A stretch of DNA of 64,000 nt from Rebecca billardiae RCC1528 (lineage: Eukaryota; Haptophyta): contig OZ251230.1 in the NCBI GenBank assembly GCA_965240325.2, forward strand, positions 1,178,001 to 1,242,000. Reading direction: 5' to 3'. The position numbers and the translations under genes were made by a program. Positions 38,101 to 50,100 of this stretch are shown here, piece by piece (position 1 is the stretch's first letter; each line of letters opens with the position of its first letter). The notes beneath the pieces are model-generated. The model was not told the DNA's origin. It saw only the letters and a program-made list of their open reading frames with translations, and ran no database searches.

Positions 38101-41100
38101 CGCGCCCACCCACTTGGCGCGGTCGCCCGCGCGCACGCCGTAGCCGCTGAAGGCCACGGTCTCGGGCACGCCGACGACGACGCGCGAGAACGCGGGGCCG
38201 GCCACATCGTACACCTCGACGCGCATCGCGGCGTACAGCTTGTACGGCTCGCCCTCGAAGGCGTAACACAGGCGCAGCCCGCCGAGCTCGAGCTCGGTCG
38301 TCGCGCCAAAGGTGAATGCGGCCGTGCCGACGGCGGAGACGTTGCGCAAGCCGCCGCGCTCGTCGGCTGGAGCGGCGGTGGGGCACGCGTCCGCGCTCGC
38401 CGGCGCCCAGTACGCGCGGTCGCCCGCGCCCACGCCCACCCCCGCGAACGCGAACGTCTCCGCGACGCCGAGCACCGCGACCGTCGAGAGAGGCGCGCTC
38501 AGCCCGAGTGCGTCCAGCAGCATCGGCTCGGCGGTCGACGGGCCGTACAGCTTGGCGGGCTTGGTGGCGAAGGCGTAGCAGAGCTGCCACTGCAGCCCAG
38601 CCGTGGTGAACGTGACGACGACCGCGCCGTCGCTCGAGACGGCGTACCCCGTCTCCGAGCCGAGCGCGCAGTCCGTCGCGTCCGCACGCACCCACCACGC
38701 GACGTCGCCCGCGCCGACGCCCACGCCGGAGAAGGCGAGCTGCTCGGGCACGTCCACGACGACGGTCGAGCGCGCCGGGCCGAGGATCTGGCGCGTGCGC
38801 AGCACGATGGCCGGGTAGTGCGCCCACGCCTCGGCCGCGTGCCGGAAGCACAGCGCGAGCGCGCCCGAGGGCGCGGCGGCGAGCAGCGTGAACGTGACGA
38901 CGCCGCCCGCCGTCACGTTGAGCTCGCCGCCGTACGCGGCGCGCGCGCCGCCCGCCGCGCACTCGGCGGCGGCTTCGACCCAGAAGGCGCCGTCGCCGGC
39001 CTGGACGCCGACGCCGGCGAAGACGACGGTCTCGCTCACGTTCACCACCGCCACGCTCTCCGCGGGCGCCTGCACCTGCGCGGCGCGCAGTCTGATCGCC
39101 TCGTACGGCGCCCACGGCTCTTGCGCGTGCTCATAGCACAAACGCAGCTCCGCGTGCGGTTGGCTGAAGAGGAAGGTGGCCGAGCCGTTGGTGACGGGCT
39201 GCGCGCCGCCGTACGCGTCGAGCGGCTCGGCCTCGCACGCGAGGCTCGCGCCCTCCACCAGCGGCACCCACTTGGCGAGGTCGCCGTCCTCCAGCCCGAC
39301 CACGCCAAACGCGACGGCCTCGGGCACGCCCACGACCGCGAGCGTGTACGACGGCTCGGTCACCTGCAGCGCGTCGAGCGTGATCGCGTCGGCGGTGCCC
39401 GCGGCGTAGAGCCGGAACGGCCGGCTGCCGAAGGCAAAGCACAGCTGCAAGCCGAGCGCGGCCGCCTCGAGCGTGAACTCGGCGCGCCCCGCGGCGAGCG
39501 GCAGCGCGCCGCCGTGCGCGTACGGCGGCGCGTTGCAGTCGGCCGCGTCGGGCGCGACCCACTTGGCGCGGTCGCCGTCGGCGAGGCCGTGGCCCACGAA
39601 CACGATCGTCTCGGCGACGCCCACGACCACCTGCGTGAACGCGGGCGCGCGCACCGCGTACACGTCGAGCTGCACGCCGCCGAACAGCGCAAACGGCTCG
39701 TCGCCAAACGCATAGCACAAGACGTGCCGCCCGAGCGGCGTCGGCGCGTCGAGGCTGAACGTGGCGTTGGCGCCGAGCACGGGCTGCACGCCGCCGCGCG
39801 CGGCGGACGGCGGCGCGGCGGCGCACGAGGGCGTGCCCGCCGGCGCCCAGTACGCGCGGTCGCCGTCGGCCAGCCCGACGCCACCGAACGCCACGCGCTC
39901 CGCCACGCCCGCCACGGCGACGCTGAGCGCGGGCGCGCTCACCTGCAGCACGTCCAGACCGAGCGCGCCGTACAGCCGGAACGGCTTGGAGGCGAACTGG
40001 TAGCACAACCGCAGCCCGAGCGCGGGCTCGCTGAAGGTGAAGTTGGCGCCGCCGCGCGGCACCGCCTGCACGCCGCCGCCCGCCGCGGCCGCGGCCGCGT
40101 CGCACGCCGTCGCGGCCGCGTCCGCCCAGAAGGCTCGGTCCGAGTCGGACGCGCCCACCGCGTCGAACGAGATCGGCTCGAGCGCGCCCACGGCGGCGAC
40201 GGTGCTCGCCGGGCCGAGCACGTGCAGCGTGCGCAGCGCGATGGCGGCGTAGTGCGCCCACGGCTCCGCCCCGAACCGGTAGCACGCCGAGAGCGCGCCC
40301 GAGGGCGCGGGCGCGAGCAGCGTGAACGTGACGACGCCGCCCGCCGTCACGTTGAGCGCGCCGCCGTACTCGGCGCGCGCGCCGCCCTCGGCGCAGCCCG
40401 AGCCCGCCTCGACCCAGAACGCGCCGTCGGGCTGCTCGCCGGCGCCCACTCCGACGCCGGTGAAGCCCACGCTCTCCTCCGCGCCCACCACCGCGCGCGA
40501 CTCCGCGGGGCCGCCCAACGCGTACGCGGACAGGCGCAGCGCGGGGTACAGCTTGAAGGCGGCCGCGCCGTGCGCAAAGCAGAGCTGCAGGCCCAGCCGC
40601 GGCGCGCCGAGGACGAAGGTGGCGGTGGCGGCGGCGTCGAGCACCGCCTCGGCGCTCGCGTCGTCCGCCGCGTCGGCGCAGCCCGCCGCGCCCGGCGCCA
40701 CCCACTTGGCGCGGTCGCCCGCCCGCAGGCCGACGCCCGCAAACGCGAGCAGCTCGGACGCGCCGACGACGGCGACCGTGGCCGCGGGGCCGGTGACCGC
40801 GCGCACGATGAGCGTGTGGTCGGCGTACCGCGCGAACGGCTGCGCGCCGAAGGCGTAGCACAGCGCGAGCGCCGCCGCGCCCGCGGTGGGCACGAACGAC
40901 GCGCCCACCGGCTGCACGCCGCCGTACGCCGCGAGCGGCGCGCGCGCGCAGCTGCTGTCCGAAGCGGGCACCCAGTACGCGCGGTCAGCGCCGCTCACGC
41001 CCGGGCCGCTCACGTTGAGCGCGACGCTCGCGCCGACGACCGTGTCGAGCGCGAGCGGTCCGGAGTCCAGGCCGTACACGCTCAGCGTGATCCCCGCGTA

Positions 41101-44100
41101 CAGCGCGAACGGCTGGTCGCGGAAGCGAAAACACAGCCGAAGCGCGGACGCCGTCTGCGCAAACGTGAAGAGCGCGCGCGAGCCGACGAGGGTCTGCTCG
41201 CCGCCGAGCGCGGCCGACGGCGCGGCGGCGTCGCAGTCGGGCGCGGAGGCGTCGACCCAGTACGCGCCGTCGCCCGTGGCGACGCCGACGCCGCCGAAGC
41301 CCACGCGCGCCTCGACGCCCGCCACCGCCACGGCGCGGCTCGCCGAGCTCAGCTCGAACACGTCGAGCAGGAAGAGCGGCTCGAGGCGCCACTCGGCCGC
41401 GCCGCCCGGGTTGAAGTAGCAGAAGCGGTAGCCGTACCCGGATGCGTCCAAGGTGAGGCTGGCGCGCAGCTCGGCGCCGAGCGTGGCCTCGCCGCCCAGC
41501 TCGGGCAGCGCGTCGGCTGCGCAGTCGGTGCCCGCGCTGCCGCCGTTGGGCACCCACTTGAGCACGCTGCCCTCGCCCAGCCACGGCACGTCGGAGAAGT
41601 CGAGGCTGGTGGGCACGGCGCGCACGGCGATGAACGAGGTCACGTTCTCCGAGCGCTTGGGCGGCGGCGGGCTGGGCGGCGGCGGGCTGGGCGGCAGCGG
41701 GCTGGGCGGCGGCGGGCTGGGCGGTAGAGGGCTCGGCGGCGGCGGGCTGGGCGGCGGCGGCGGGTTTGGCGGCGGCGGGCTGGGCGGTGGAGGTGGGCTC
41801 GGAGGCGGTGGTCTCGGCGGCGGAGGTGGGCTTGGCGGCGGCGGGCTCGGTGGCGGCGGCGGGCTCGGCGGCAGCGGGCTCGGCGGCGGCGGCGAGCCCG
41901 GCGGCGACGGCGAGGGCGGCGGCGGCGGCGACTCGTACGCGCACGCACCGTCGGGCTCGTAGCTCGCGTCCAGCGCGTAGTTGGACGCGCCCGTGTCCAT
42001 GCAGCCCACGCGCAACACCGCCGGCGGCTCCACGAGCTCGAGGCCGATCGCCGCGCTCGCGTCCGCGCGCGTCAGGTTGGCCAGTGCCGCCTCCAGCTCG
42101 AGCGGCCCGTGCGCGGCGCGCTGGAAGACGCGCACGACGACCGAGGTGGACGACGGCTTGAACTCGACCACCTCCATGCTGACCGCGGGCACGCCCGTGA
42201 GCGCCTCGAGCCCGCCCAGCAGCTCCGCCTGCGCGGCGGCGCCAAAGTCGGAGACGTCCATGCTGAGGCGCAGCGCGAGGTAGCTCTCGCGGCCGGGCGG
42301 CGGGGGCGGCGCGGCCGGGGGCGTCGAGGGTGGCGGCGGCGGCGGGTGCGAGGGCGGGGCGGGCGGTGGGAACGGCTCCACGCGCGGCGGCGGCGGCGCC
42401 GCCGGAGGTGGCGTCGGCGGGGTGGGGGGCGGGGGCGGCGGGTGCGCGGGCGGCGGCGGCGACGGTGACGGCGGCGGCGGCTGCCTTGGTGGCGGTGGCG
42501 GCGCGCGGGGAGGAGGTGCCGGCGGCGGCGATGGCGGGGGCGCTGGCGGCGCGCGTGGCGGCGGGCTGGGGGGCGGCAGAGGCGGCGGGCTGGGCGGCGG
42601 GCGCGGTGGCTGCGTGGGTGGTGGGCTTGGCGGCGGGCTCGGCGGTGGGCTTGGCGGCGCGGCGGGTGGCGGCGACGGCGGCGGGCTCGGCGGCGGGCGC
42701 GGGGGCGGCGAGGGCGGTGGGGTCGGCGGCGGGCTGGGCGGAGGCGTCGGGTCGGGAGAAGGCGGTGGCGAGGGCGGCGGCAAGGGCGGTGGGGTCGGCG
42801 GCGGGCTGGGCGGCGGTGCGGGCGGCGGGCTCGGAGGGGGCTGCGGCGGGGGCGAGGGCGGCGGGCTGGGCGGCGGCCTGGGCGGCGGGCTGGGCGGCGG
42901 GCTCGGCGGCGGCGTCGGTGGTGGACTCGGCGGCGGCGCCGGCGGAGGTGATGGCGGCAAGCTCGGCGGCGGGCTGGGTGGCGGGCGTGGCGGTGGGCTC
43001 GGCGGCGGGCTCGGTGGCGGCGACGGCGGGGGCGAGGGCGGCGGCGAAGGTGGTAGGCTCGGCGGCGGCGATGGCGGCGGCGATGGCGGTGGAGATGGCG
43101 GAGGGCTCGGCGGAGGCGATGGCGGCGTCATCGGCGGTGGAGAGGGTGGCGGGCTCGGCGGCGGGCTCGGCGGCGGCAGGGGGGGCGGGCTCGGCGGAGG
43201 GGAGGGCGGCGCGGTCGGGGGCGGCGGGCTGGGCGGCGGGCTGGGCGGCGGGGACGGTGGCGGCGACGGGGGAGGGCTGGGAGGTGGCGGGCTGGGCGGT
43301 GGCCTTGGCGGCGGAGACGGCGGCGGCGACGGTGGCGGACGCGGCGGCGGTGGGCTCGGTGGCGGTGATGGCGGCGGCGACGGAGGGCGTGCCGGCGGTG
43401 GGGATGGCGGAGGCGCTGGCGGCGGCGAAGGCGGGGGGCTTGGCGGCGGGAGCGGCGGCGGTGGGCTTGGGGGCGGCGATGGCGGTGGGCTCGGCGGCGG
43501 GCGCGGTGGCGAGGACGGCGGCGGTGGGCTCGGCGGCGGCGACGGCGGCGGAAACGGCGGCGGGCTGGGCGGCGGGCTGGGCGGCGGCGGACTCGGCGGC
43601 GGCGACGGCGGCGGACTTGGTGGCGGGCTTGGTGGCGGGCTCGGCGGCGGAGGGCTTGGCGGCGGAAACGGTGGCGGCGATGGCGGCGGGCTCGGTGGCG
43701 GGCTTGGCGGTGGCGACGGAGGGGGCAGTGGTGGCGGGCTTGGTGGCGGCGATGGCGGCGGCGGGCTTGGAGGTGGCATCGGTGGTGGGCTTGGCGGAGG
43801 GCTGGGCGGCGGCACTGGCGGTGGGCTGGGAGGCGGTGAGGGTGGCGGGCTTGGCGGCGGGCTCGGAGGCGGCGGGCTCGGTGGCGGGCTCGGTGGCGGT
43901 GAAGGCGGCGGTGCTGGCGGCGGGCTTGGCGGCGGAGGGCTGGGGGGCGGCGAGGGCGGCGGGAAGGGCGGTGGGAAGGGCGGCGGAGCTGGCGGCGGCG
44001 GGCTCGGCGGCGGGCTCGGCGGAGGCGACGGCGGCGGGCTAGGTGGCGGGCTTGGTGGCGGGGGACTCGGCGGGGGTGAAGGCGGCGGGCTGGGCGGCGG

Positions 44101-47100
44101 GCTGGGCGGCGGGCTGGGCGGCGGCGGGCTAGGTGGCGGGAGTGGCGGTGGTGATGGCGGCGGGCTCGGGGGCGGGCGTGGTGGCGGGGATGGCGGCGGC
44201 TGCGGTGGCGGCGAGGGCGGCGGGCTGGGCGGTGGCGAGGGCGGTGGATGGGGCGGCGGGCTGGGCGGCGGAGAGGGCGGCGGTGGCGACGGTGGCGGCG
44301 AGGGCGGTGCAGACGGTGGCGGGCTTGGCGGCGGGCTGGGCGGTGGTGGGCTGGGTGGTGGCGTGGGCGGCGGCGACGGCGGCGGGCTGGGCGGCGGACT
44401 CGGCGGCGGGCTTGGCGGCGGTGCTGGCGGCGGGCTTGGCGGCGGGCTCGGGGGCGGGGGGCTCGGAGGCGGTGACGGGGGAGGCTGGGGTGGCGGGCTG
44501 GGCGGCGGGCTCGGTGGCGGTGGGCTCGGTGGTGGGCTTGGTGGCGGCGATGGTGGCGGGCTTGGCGGTGGAGAGGGCGGCGGCGGGCTGGGTGGCGGTG
44601 CAGGCGGCGGAGACGGCGGCGGGCTTGGCGGCGGGCTCGGTGGCGGCGGGCTCGGCGGCGGGCTCGGCGGTGGCACTGGCGGTGGGCTTGGTGGCGGACT
44701 CGGCGGCGGCGGGCTTGGCGGTGGTGACGGCGGGGGGCTGGGGGGCGGGCTTGGCGGAGGGCTCGGCGGCGGCGGGCTCGGCGGCGGTGAGGGGGGTGGC
44801 GATGGCGGCGGGCTGGGGGGTGGGCTCGGGGGAGGTGGGCTTGGCGGCGGGCTTGGCGGAGGCGACGGGGGCGGGCTTGGTGGCGGCGAGGGCGGCGGTG
44901 GACTTGGCGGCGGCGCGGGTGGTGGCGACGGCGGTGGGCTTGGTGGAGGGCTGGGTGGCGGCGGGCTCGGAGGTGGCGATGGCGGTGGAGCCGGCGGAGG
45001 ACTCGGCGGTGGCGATGGCGGTGGCGGCGATGGCGGTGGCGATGGCGGTGGCTGCGGTGGCGGACTGGGTGGCGGGCTCGGCGGCGGCGACGGCGGTGGC
45101 GATGGAGGCGGGCTCGGAGGTGGGCTTGGCGGTGGTGGACTCGGCGGCGGTTTTGGCGGTGGCGAGGGCGGCGGCGACGGTGGCGGACTTGGCGGCGGCG
45201 GGCTGGGTGGCGGCGATGGAGGCGGTGATGGCGGCGGCGATGGTGGCGGACTGGGTGGCGGAGGGCTCGGGGGCGGTGATGGAGGTGGGCTCGGCGGCGG
45301 GCTCGGCGGCGGGCTGGGTGGCGGCGGGCTCGGTGGCGGGCTCGGCGGTGGGGAGGGCGGCGGGCTCGGTGGTGGTGAGGGTGGCGGCGGGCTTGGCGGT
45401 GGTGCTGGCGGCGGCGACGGGGGCGGTGAGGGCGGCGGGCTCGGAGGCGGTGGGCTTGGCGGCGGTGATGGCGGTGGAGAAGGTGGCGGGGAGGGTGGCG
45501 GGCTCGGGGGCGGCGGGCTTGGTGGTGGCGATGGCGGCGGTGACGGAGGCGGAGACGGCGGCGGGCTGGGAGGAGGTGGGCTCGGCGGTGGGCTTGGCGG
45601 CGGTATGGGCGGGGGGCTTGGTGGTGGGCTCGGAGGCGGCGGACTGGGAGGTGGTGACGGCGGCGGGGAGGGCGGTGGGCTTGGTGGTGGCGAAGGTGGT
45701 GGAGGGCTGGGCGGCGGGCTCGGCGGTGGGCTAGGGGGCGGGCTCGGCGGCGGCGAGGGCGGGGGTGGACTCGGAGGGGGCGACGGTGGCGGCGACGGTG
45801 GCGGGCTCGGTGGCGGGCTCGGTGGTGGTGGGCTAGGCGGCGGCGACGGGGGCGGCGATGGCGGCGGCGACGGCGGCGGGCTGGGCGGCGGCGGGCTTGG
45901 CGGTGGCGACGGCGGTGGCGATGGTGGCGGGCTCGGTGGCGGGCTCGGTGGCGGCGGACTCGGCGGCGGCGATGGCGGAGGGCTCGGCGGTGGGCTCGGT
46001 GGTGGGCTCGGTGGCGGTGGGCTGGGCGGTGGTGATGGCGGCGGCGATGGTGGCGGGCTTGGCGGTGGCGACGGTGGCGGCGGGCTCGGCGGCGGTGACG
46101 GCGGCGGCGATGGAGGCGGGCTGGGCGGTGGGCTGGGCGGTGGCGGGCTGGGCGGCGGGCTCGGGGGCGGACTCGGGGGCGGGCTGGGCGGTGGGCTGGG
46201 TGGTGGACTGGGCGGTGGGCTCGGCGGCGGGCTCGGCGGCGGGCTGGGCGGCGGCGGGCTCGGCGGTGGCGACGGCGGTGGCGATGGTGGCGGGCTCGGC
46301 GGCGGGCTCGGCGGCGGCGGACTCGGCGGCGGCGATGGCGGTGGCGATGGCGGAGGGCTCGGTGGTGGGCTCGGTGGCGGTGGACTGGGCGGTGGCGATG
46401 GCGGCGGCGATGGTGGTGGGCTAGGCGGAGGCGAGGGCGGTGGTGGGCTGGGCGGCGGCGACGGTGGAGGCGATGGTGGCGGGCTCGGCGGTGGGCTGGG
46501 CGGTGGCGGGCTGGGCGGTGGGTTTGGTGGCGGACTCGGCGGCGGGCTGGGCGGTGGGCTGGGTGGCGGCGGGCTGGGCGGTGGCGAGGGTGGTGGTGAC
46601 GGTGGTGGACTCGGTGGGGGACTGGGGGGTGGCGGGCTGGGCGGCGGGCTCGGGGGCGGACTCGGGGGCGGGCTGGGCGGTGGGCTGGGTGGTGGACTGG
46701 GCGGTGGGCTCGGCGGCGGGCTGGGCGGCGGGCTGGGCGGCGGCGGGCTCGGCGGTGGTGACGGCGGTGGCGATGGTGGCGGGCTCGGCGGAGGCGAGGG
46801 CGGTGGTGGGCTGGGCGGCGGCGATGGCGGTGGCGATGGCGGAGGGCTCGGTGGTGGGCTCGGTGGCGGTGGGCTGGGCGGTGGTGATGGCGGCGGTGAT
46901 GGTGGCGGGCTTGGCGGTGGCGACGGTGGCGGCGGGCTTGGCGGCGGAGACGGCGGCGGCGATGGTGGTGGGCTGGGCGGTGGGCTGGGCGGTGGCGGGC
47001 TGGGCGGCGGGCTCGGGGGCGGACTCGGGGGCGGGCTGGGCGGTGGGCTGGGTGGTGGACTGGGCGGTGGGCTCGGCGGCGGGCTGGGCGGCGGGCTGGG

Positions 47101-50100
47101 CGGCGGCGGGCTCGGCGGTGGCGACGGCGGTGGCGATGGTGGCGGGCTCGGCGGCGGGCTCGGTGGCGGCGGACTTGGCGGCGGCGATGGCGGAGGGCTC
47201 GGCGGTGGGCTCGGTGGTGGGCTCGGTGGCGGTGGGCTGGGCGGTGGTGATGGCGGCGGTGATGGTGGTGGGCTTGGCGGTGGCGACGGTGGCGGCGGGC
47301 TCGGCGGCGGTGACGGCGGCGGCGATGGAGGCGGGCTGGGCGGTGGGCTGGGCGGTGGCGGGCTGGGTGGCGGGCTCGGGGGCGGGCTCGGGGGCGGGCT
47401 GGGCGGTGGGCTGGGTGGTGGACTGGGCGGTGGGCTCGGCGGCGGGCTGGGCGGCGGGCTGGGCGGCGGCGGGCTCGGCGGTGGCGACGGCGGTGGCGAT
47501 GGTGGCGGGCTCGGCGGCGGGCTCGGTGGCGGCGGACTCGGCGGCGGCGATGGCGGTGGCGATGGCGGAGGGCTCGGTGGTGGGCTCGGTGGCGGTGGGC
47601 TGGGCGGTGGTGATGGCGGCGGTGATGGTGGTGGGCTTGGCGGTGGCGACGGTGGCGGCGGGCTCGGCGGCGGTGACGGCGGCGGCGATGGAGGCGGGCT
47701 GGGCGGTGGGCTGGGCGGTGGCGGGCTGGGCGGCGGGCTCGGGGGCGGACTCGGGGGCGGGCTGGGCGGTGGGCTGGGTGGTGGACTGGGCGGTGGGCTC
47801 GGCGGCGGGCTGGGCGGCGGGCTGGGCGGCGGCGGGCTCGGCGGTGGCGACGGCGGTGGCGATGGTGGCGGGCTCGGCGGCGGGCTCGGTGGCGGCGGAC
47901 TCGGCGGCGGCGATGGCGGAGGGCTCGGCGGTGGGCTCGGTGGTGGGCTCGGTGGCGGTGGGCTGGGCGGTGGTGATGGCGGCGGTGATGGTGGTGGGCT
48001 TGGCGGTGGCGACGGTGGCGGCGGGCTCGGCGGCGGTGACGGCGGCGGCAATGGAGGCGGGCTGGGCGGTGGGCTGGGCGGTGGCGGGCTGGGTGGCGGG
48101 CTCGGGGGCGGGCTCGGGGGCGGGCTGGGCGGTGGGCTGGGTGGTGGACTGGGCGGTGGGCTCGGCGGCGGGCTGGGCGGCGGGCTGGGCGGCGGCGGGC
48201 TCGGCGGTGGCGACGGCGGTGGCGATGGTGGCGGGCTCGGCGGCGGGCTCGGTGGCGGCGGACTCGGCGGCGGCGATGGCGGTGGCGATGGCGGAGGGCT
48301 CGGTGGTGGGCTCGGTGGCGGTGGGCTGGGCGGTGGTGATGGCGGCGGTGATGGTGGTGGGCTTGGCGGTGGCGACGGTGGCGGCGGGCTCGGCGGTGGT
48401 GACGGCGGCGGCGATGGAGGCGGGCTGGGCGGTGGGCTGGGCGGTGGCGGGCTGGGCGGCGGGCTCGGGGGCGGACTCGGGGGCGGGCTGGGCGGTGGGC
48501 TGGGTGGTGGACTGGGCGGCGGGCTCGGCGGCGGGCTGGGCGGCGGGCTGGGCGGCGGCGGGCTCGGCGGTGGCGACGGCGGTGGCGATGGTGGCGGGCT
48601 CGGCGGCGGGCTCGGTGGCGGCGGACTCGGCGGCGGCGATGGCGGTGGCGATGGTGGAGGGCTCGGCGGTGGGCTCGGTGGCGGTGGACTGGGCGGTGGC
48701 GATGGCGGCGGTGACGGTGGTGGGCTCGGCGGAGGCGAGGGCGGTGGTGGGCTGGGCGGCGGCGACGGTGGAGGCGATGGTGGCGGGCTGGGTGGCGGGC
48801 TTGGTGGTGGCGGGCTGGGCGGTGGGTTTGGTGGTGGGCTCGGTGGCGGGCTGGGCGGTGGGCTGGGTGGCGGCGGGCTGGGCGGCGGCGAGGGTGGTGG
48901 TGACGGTGGTGGACTCGGTGGGGGACTGGGGGGTGGCGGGCTCGGTGGTGGCGACGGGGGCGGAGACGGCGGTGGCGACGGCGGCGGGCTAGGGGGCGGC
49001 GGGCTAGGTGGTGGTGACGGTGGCGGCGACGGTGGCGGGCTCGGCGGAGGCGAGGGCGGTGGTGGGCTCGGCGGTGGCGATGGCGGCGGCGACGGCGGTG
49101 GGCTTGGCGGCGGGCTAGGGGGTGGCGGGCTGGGCGGTGGTGATGGCGGCGGCGATGGTGGTGGGCTTGGCGGTGGCGACGGTGGCGGCGGGCTCGGCGG
49201 CGGAGACGGCGGCGGCGATGGTGGTGGGCTGGGCGGTGGGCTGGGCGGTGGCGGGCTGGGCGGCGGGCTCGGCGGCGGACTCGGGGGCGGGCTGGGCGGT
49301 GGGCTGGGTGGTGGACTGGGCGGTGGGCTCGGCGGTGGGCTGGGCGGCGGGCTGGGCGGCGGCGGGCTCGGCGGTGGCGACGGCGGTGGCGATGGTGGCG
49401 GGCTCGGCGGCGGGCTCGGTGGCGGCGGACTCGGCGGCGGCGATGGCGGAGGGCTCGGCGGTGGGCTCGGTGGTGGGCTCGGTGGCGGTGGGCTGGGCGG
49501 TGGTGATGGCGGCGGTGATGGTGGCGGGCTCGGCGGTGGTGACGGTGGCGGCGGGCTCGGCGGCGGTGACGGCGGCGGCGATGGAGGCGGGCTGGGCGGT
49601 GGGCTGGGCGGTGGCGGACTCGGTGGCGGGCTCGGCGGCGGACTCGGGGGCGGGCTGGGCGGCGGGCTTGGCGGTGGGCTTGGCGGTGGGCTCGGCGGCG
49701 GGCTGGGCGGCGGGCTGGGCGGCGGCGGGCTCGGCGGTGGCGACGGCGGTGGCGATGGTGGCGGGCTCGGCGGCGGGCTCGGCGGCGGCGGACTCGGCGG
49801 CGGCGATGGCGGTTGCGATGGCGGAGGGCTCGGTGGTGGGCTCGGTGGCGGTGGGCTGGGCGGTGGTGATGGCGGCGGCGATGGTGGTGGGCTCGGCGGC
49901 GGCGACGGTGGCGGCGGGCTCGGCGGCGGTGACGGCGGCGGCGACGGAGGTGGGCTGGGCGGTGGGCTTGGCGGTGGCGGGCTGGGCGGCGGACTCGGTG
50001 GCGGACTTGGTGGCGGGCTGGGCGGTGGGCTGGGTGGTGGGCTAGGCGGCGGGCTCGGCGGGGGTCTTGGCGGCGGCGAGGGCGGTGGCGCCGGTGGTGG

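Noticed and set aside
30013-41727. Several 1,000-codon plus-strand open frames opposite the giant gene
   Set aside because: They are Arg/Ala/His-rich translations without domains, typical shadows of GC-rich coding DNA. The minus strand carries the recognisable modules.
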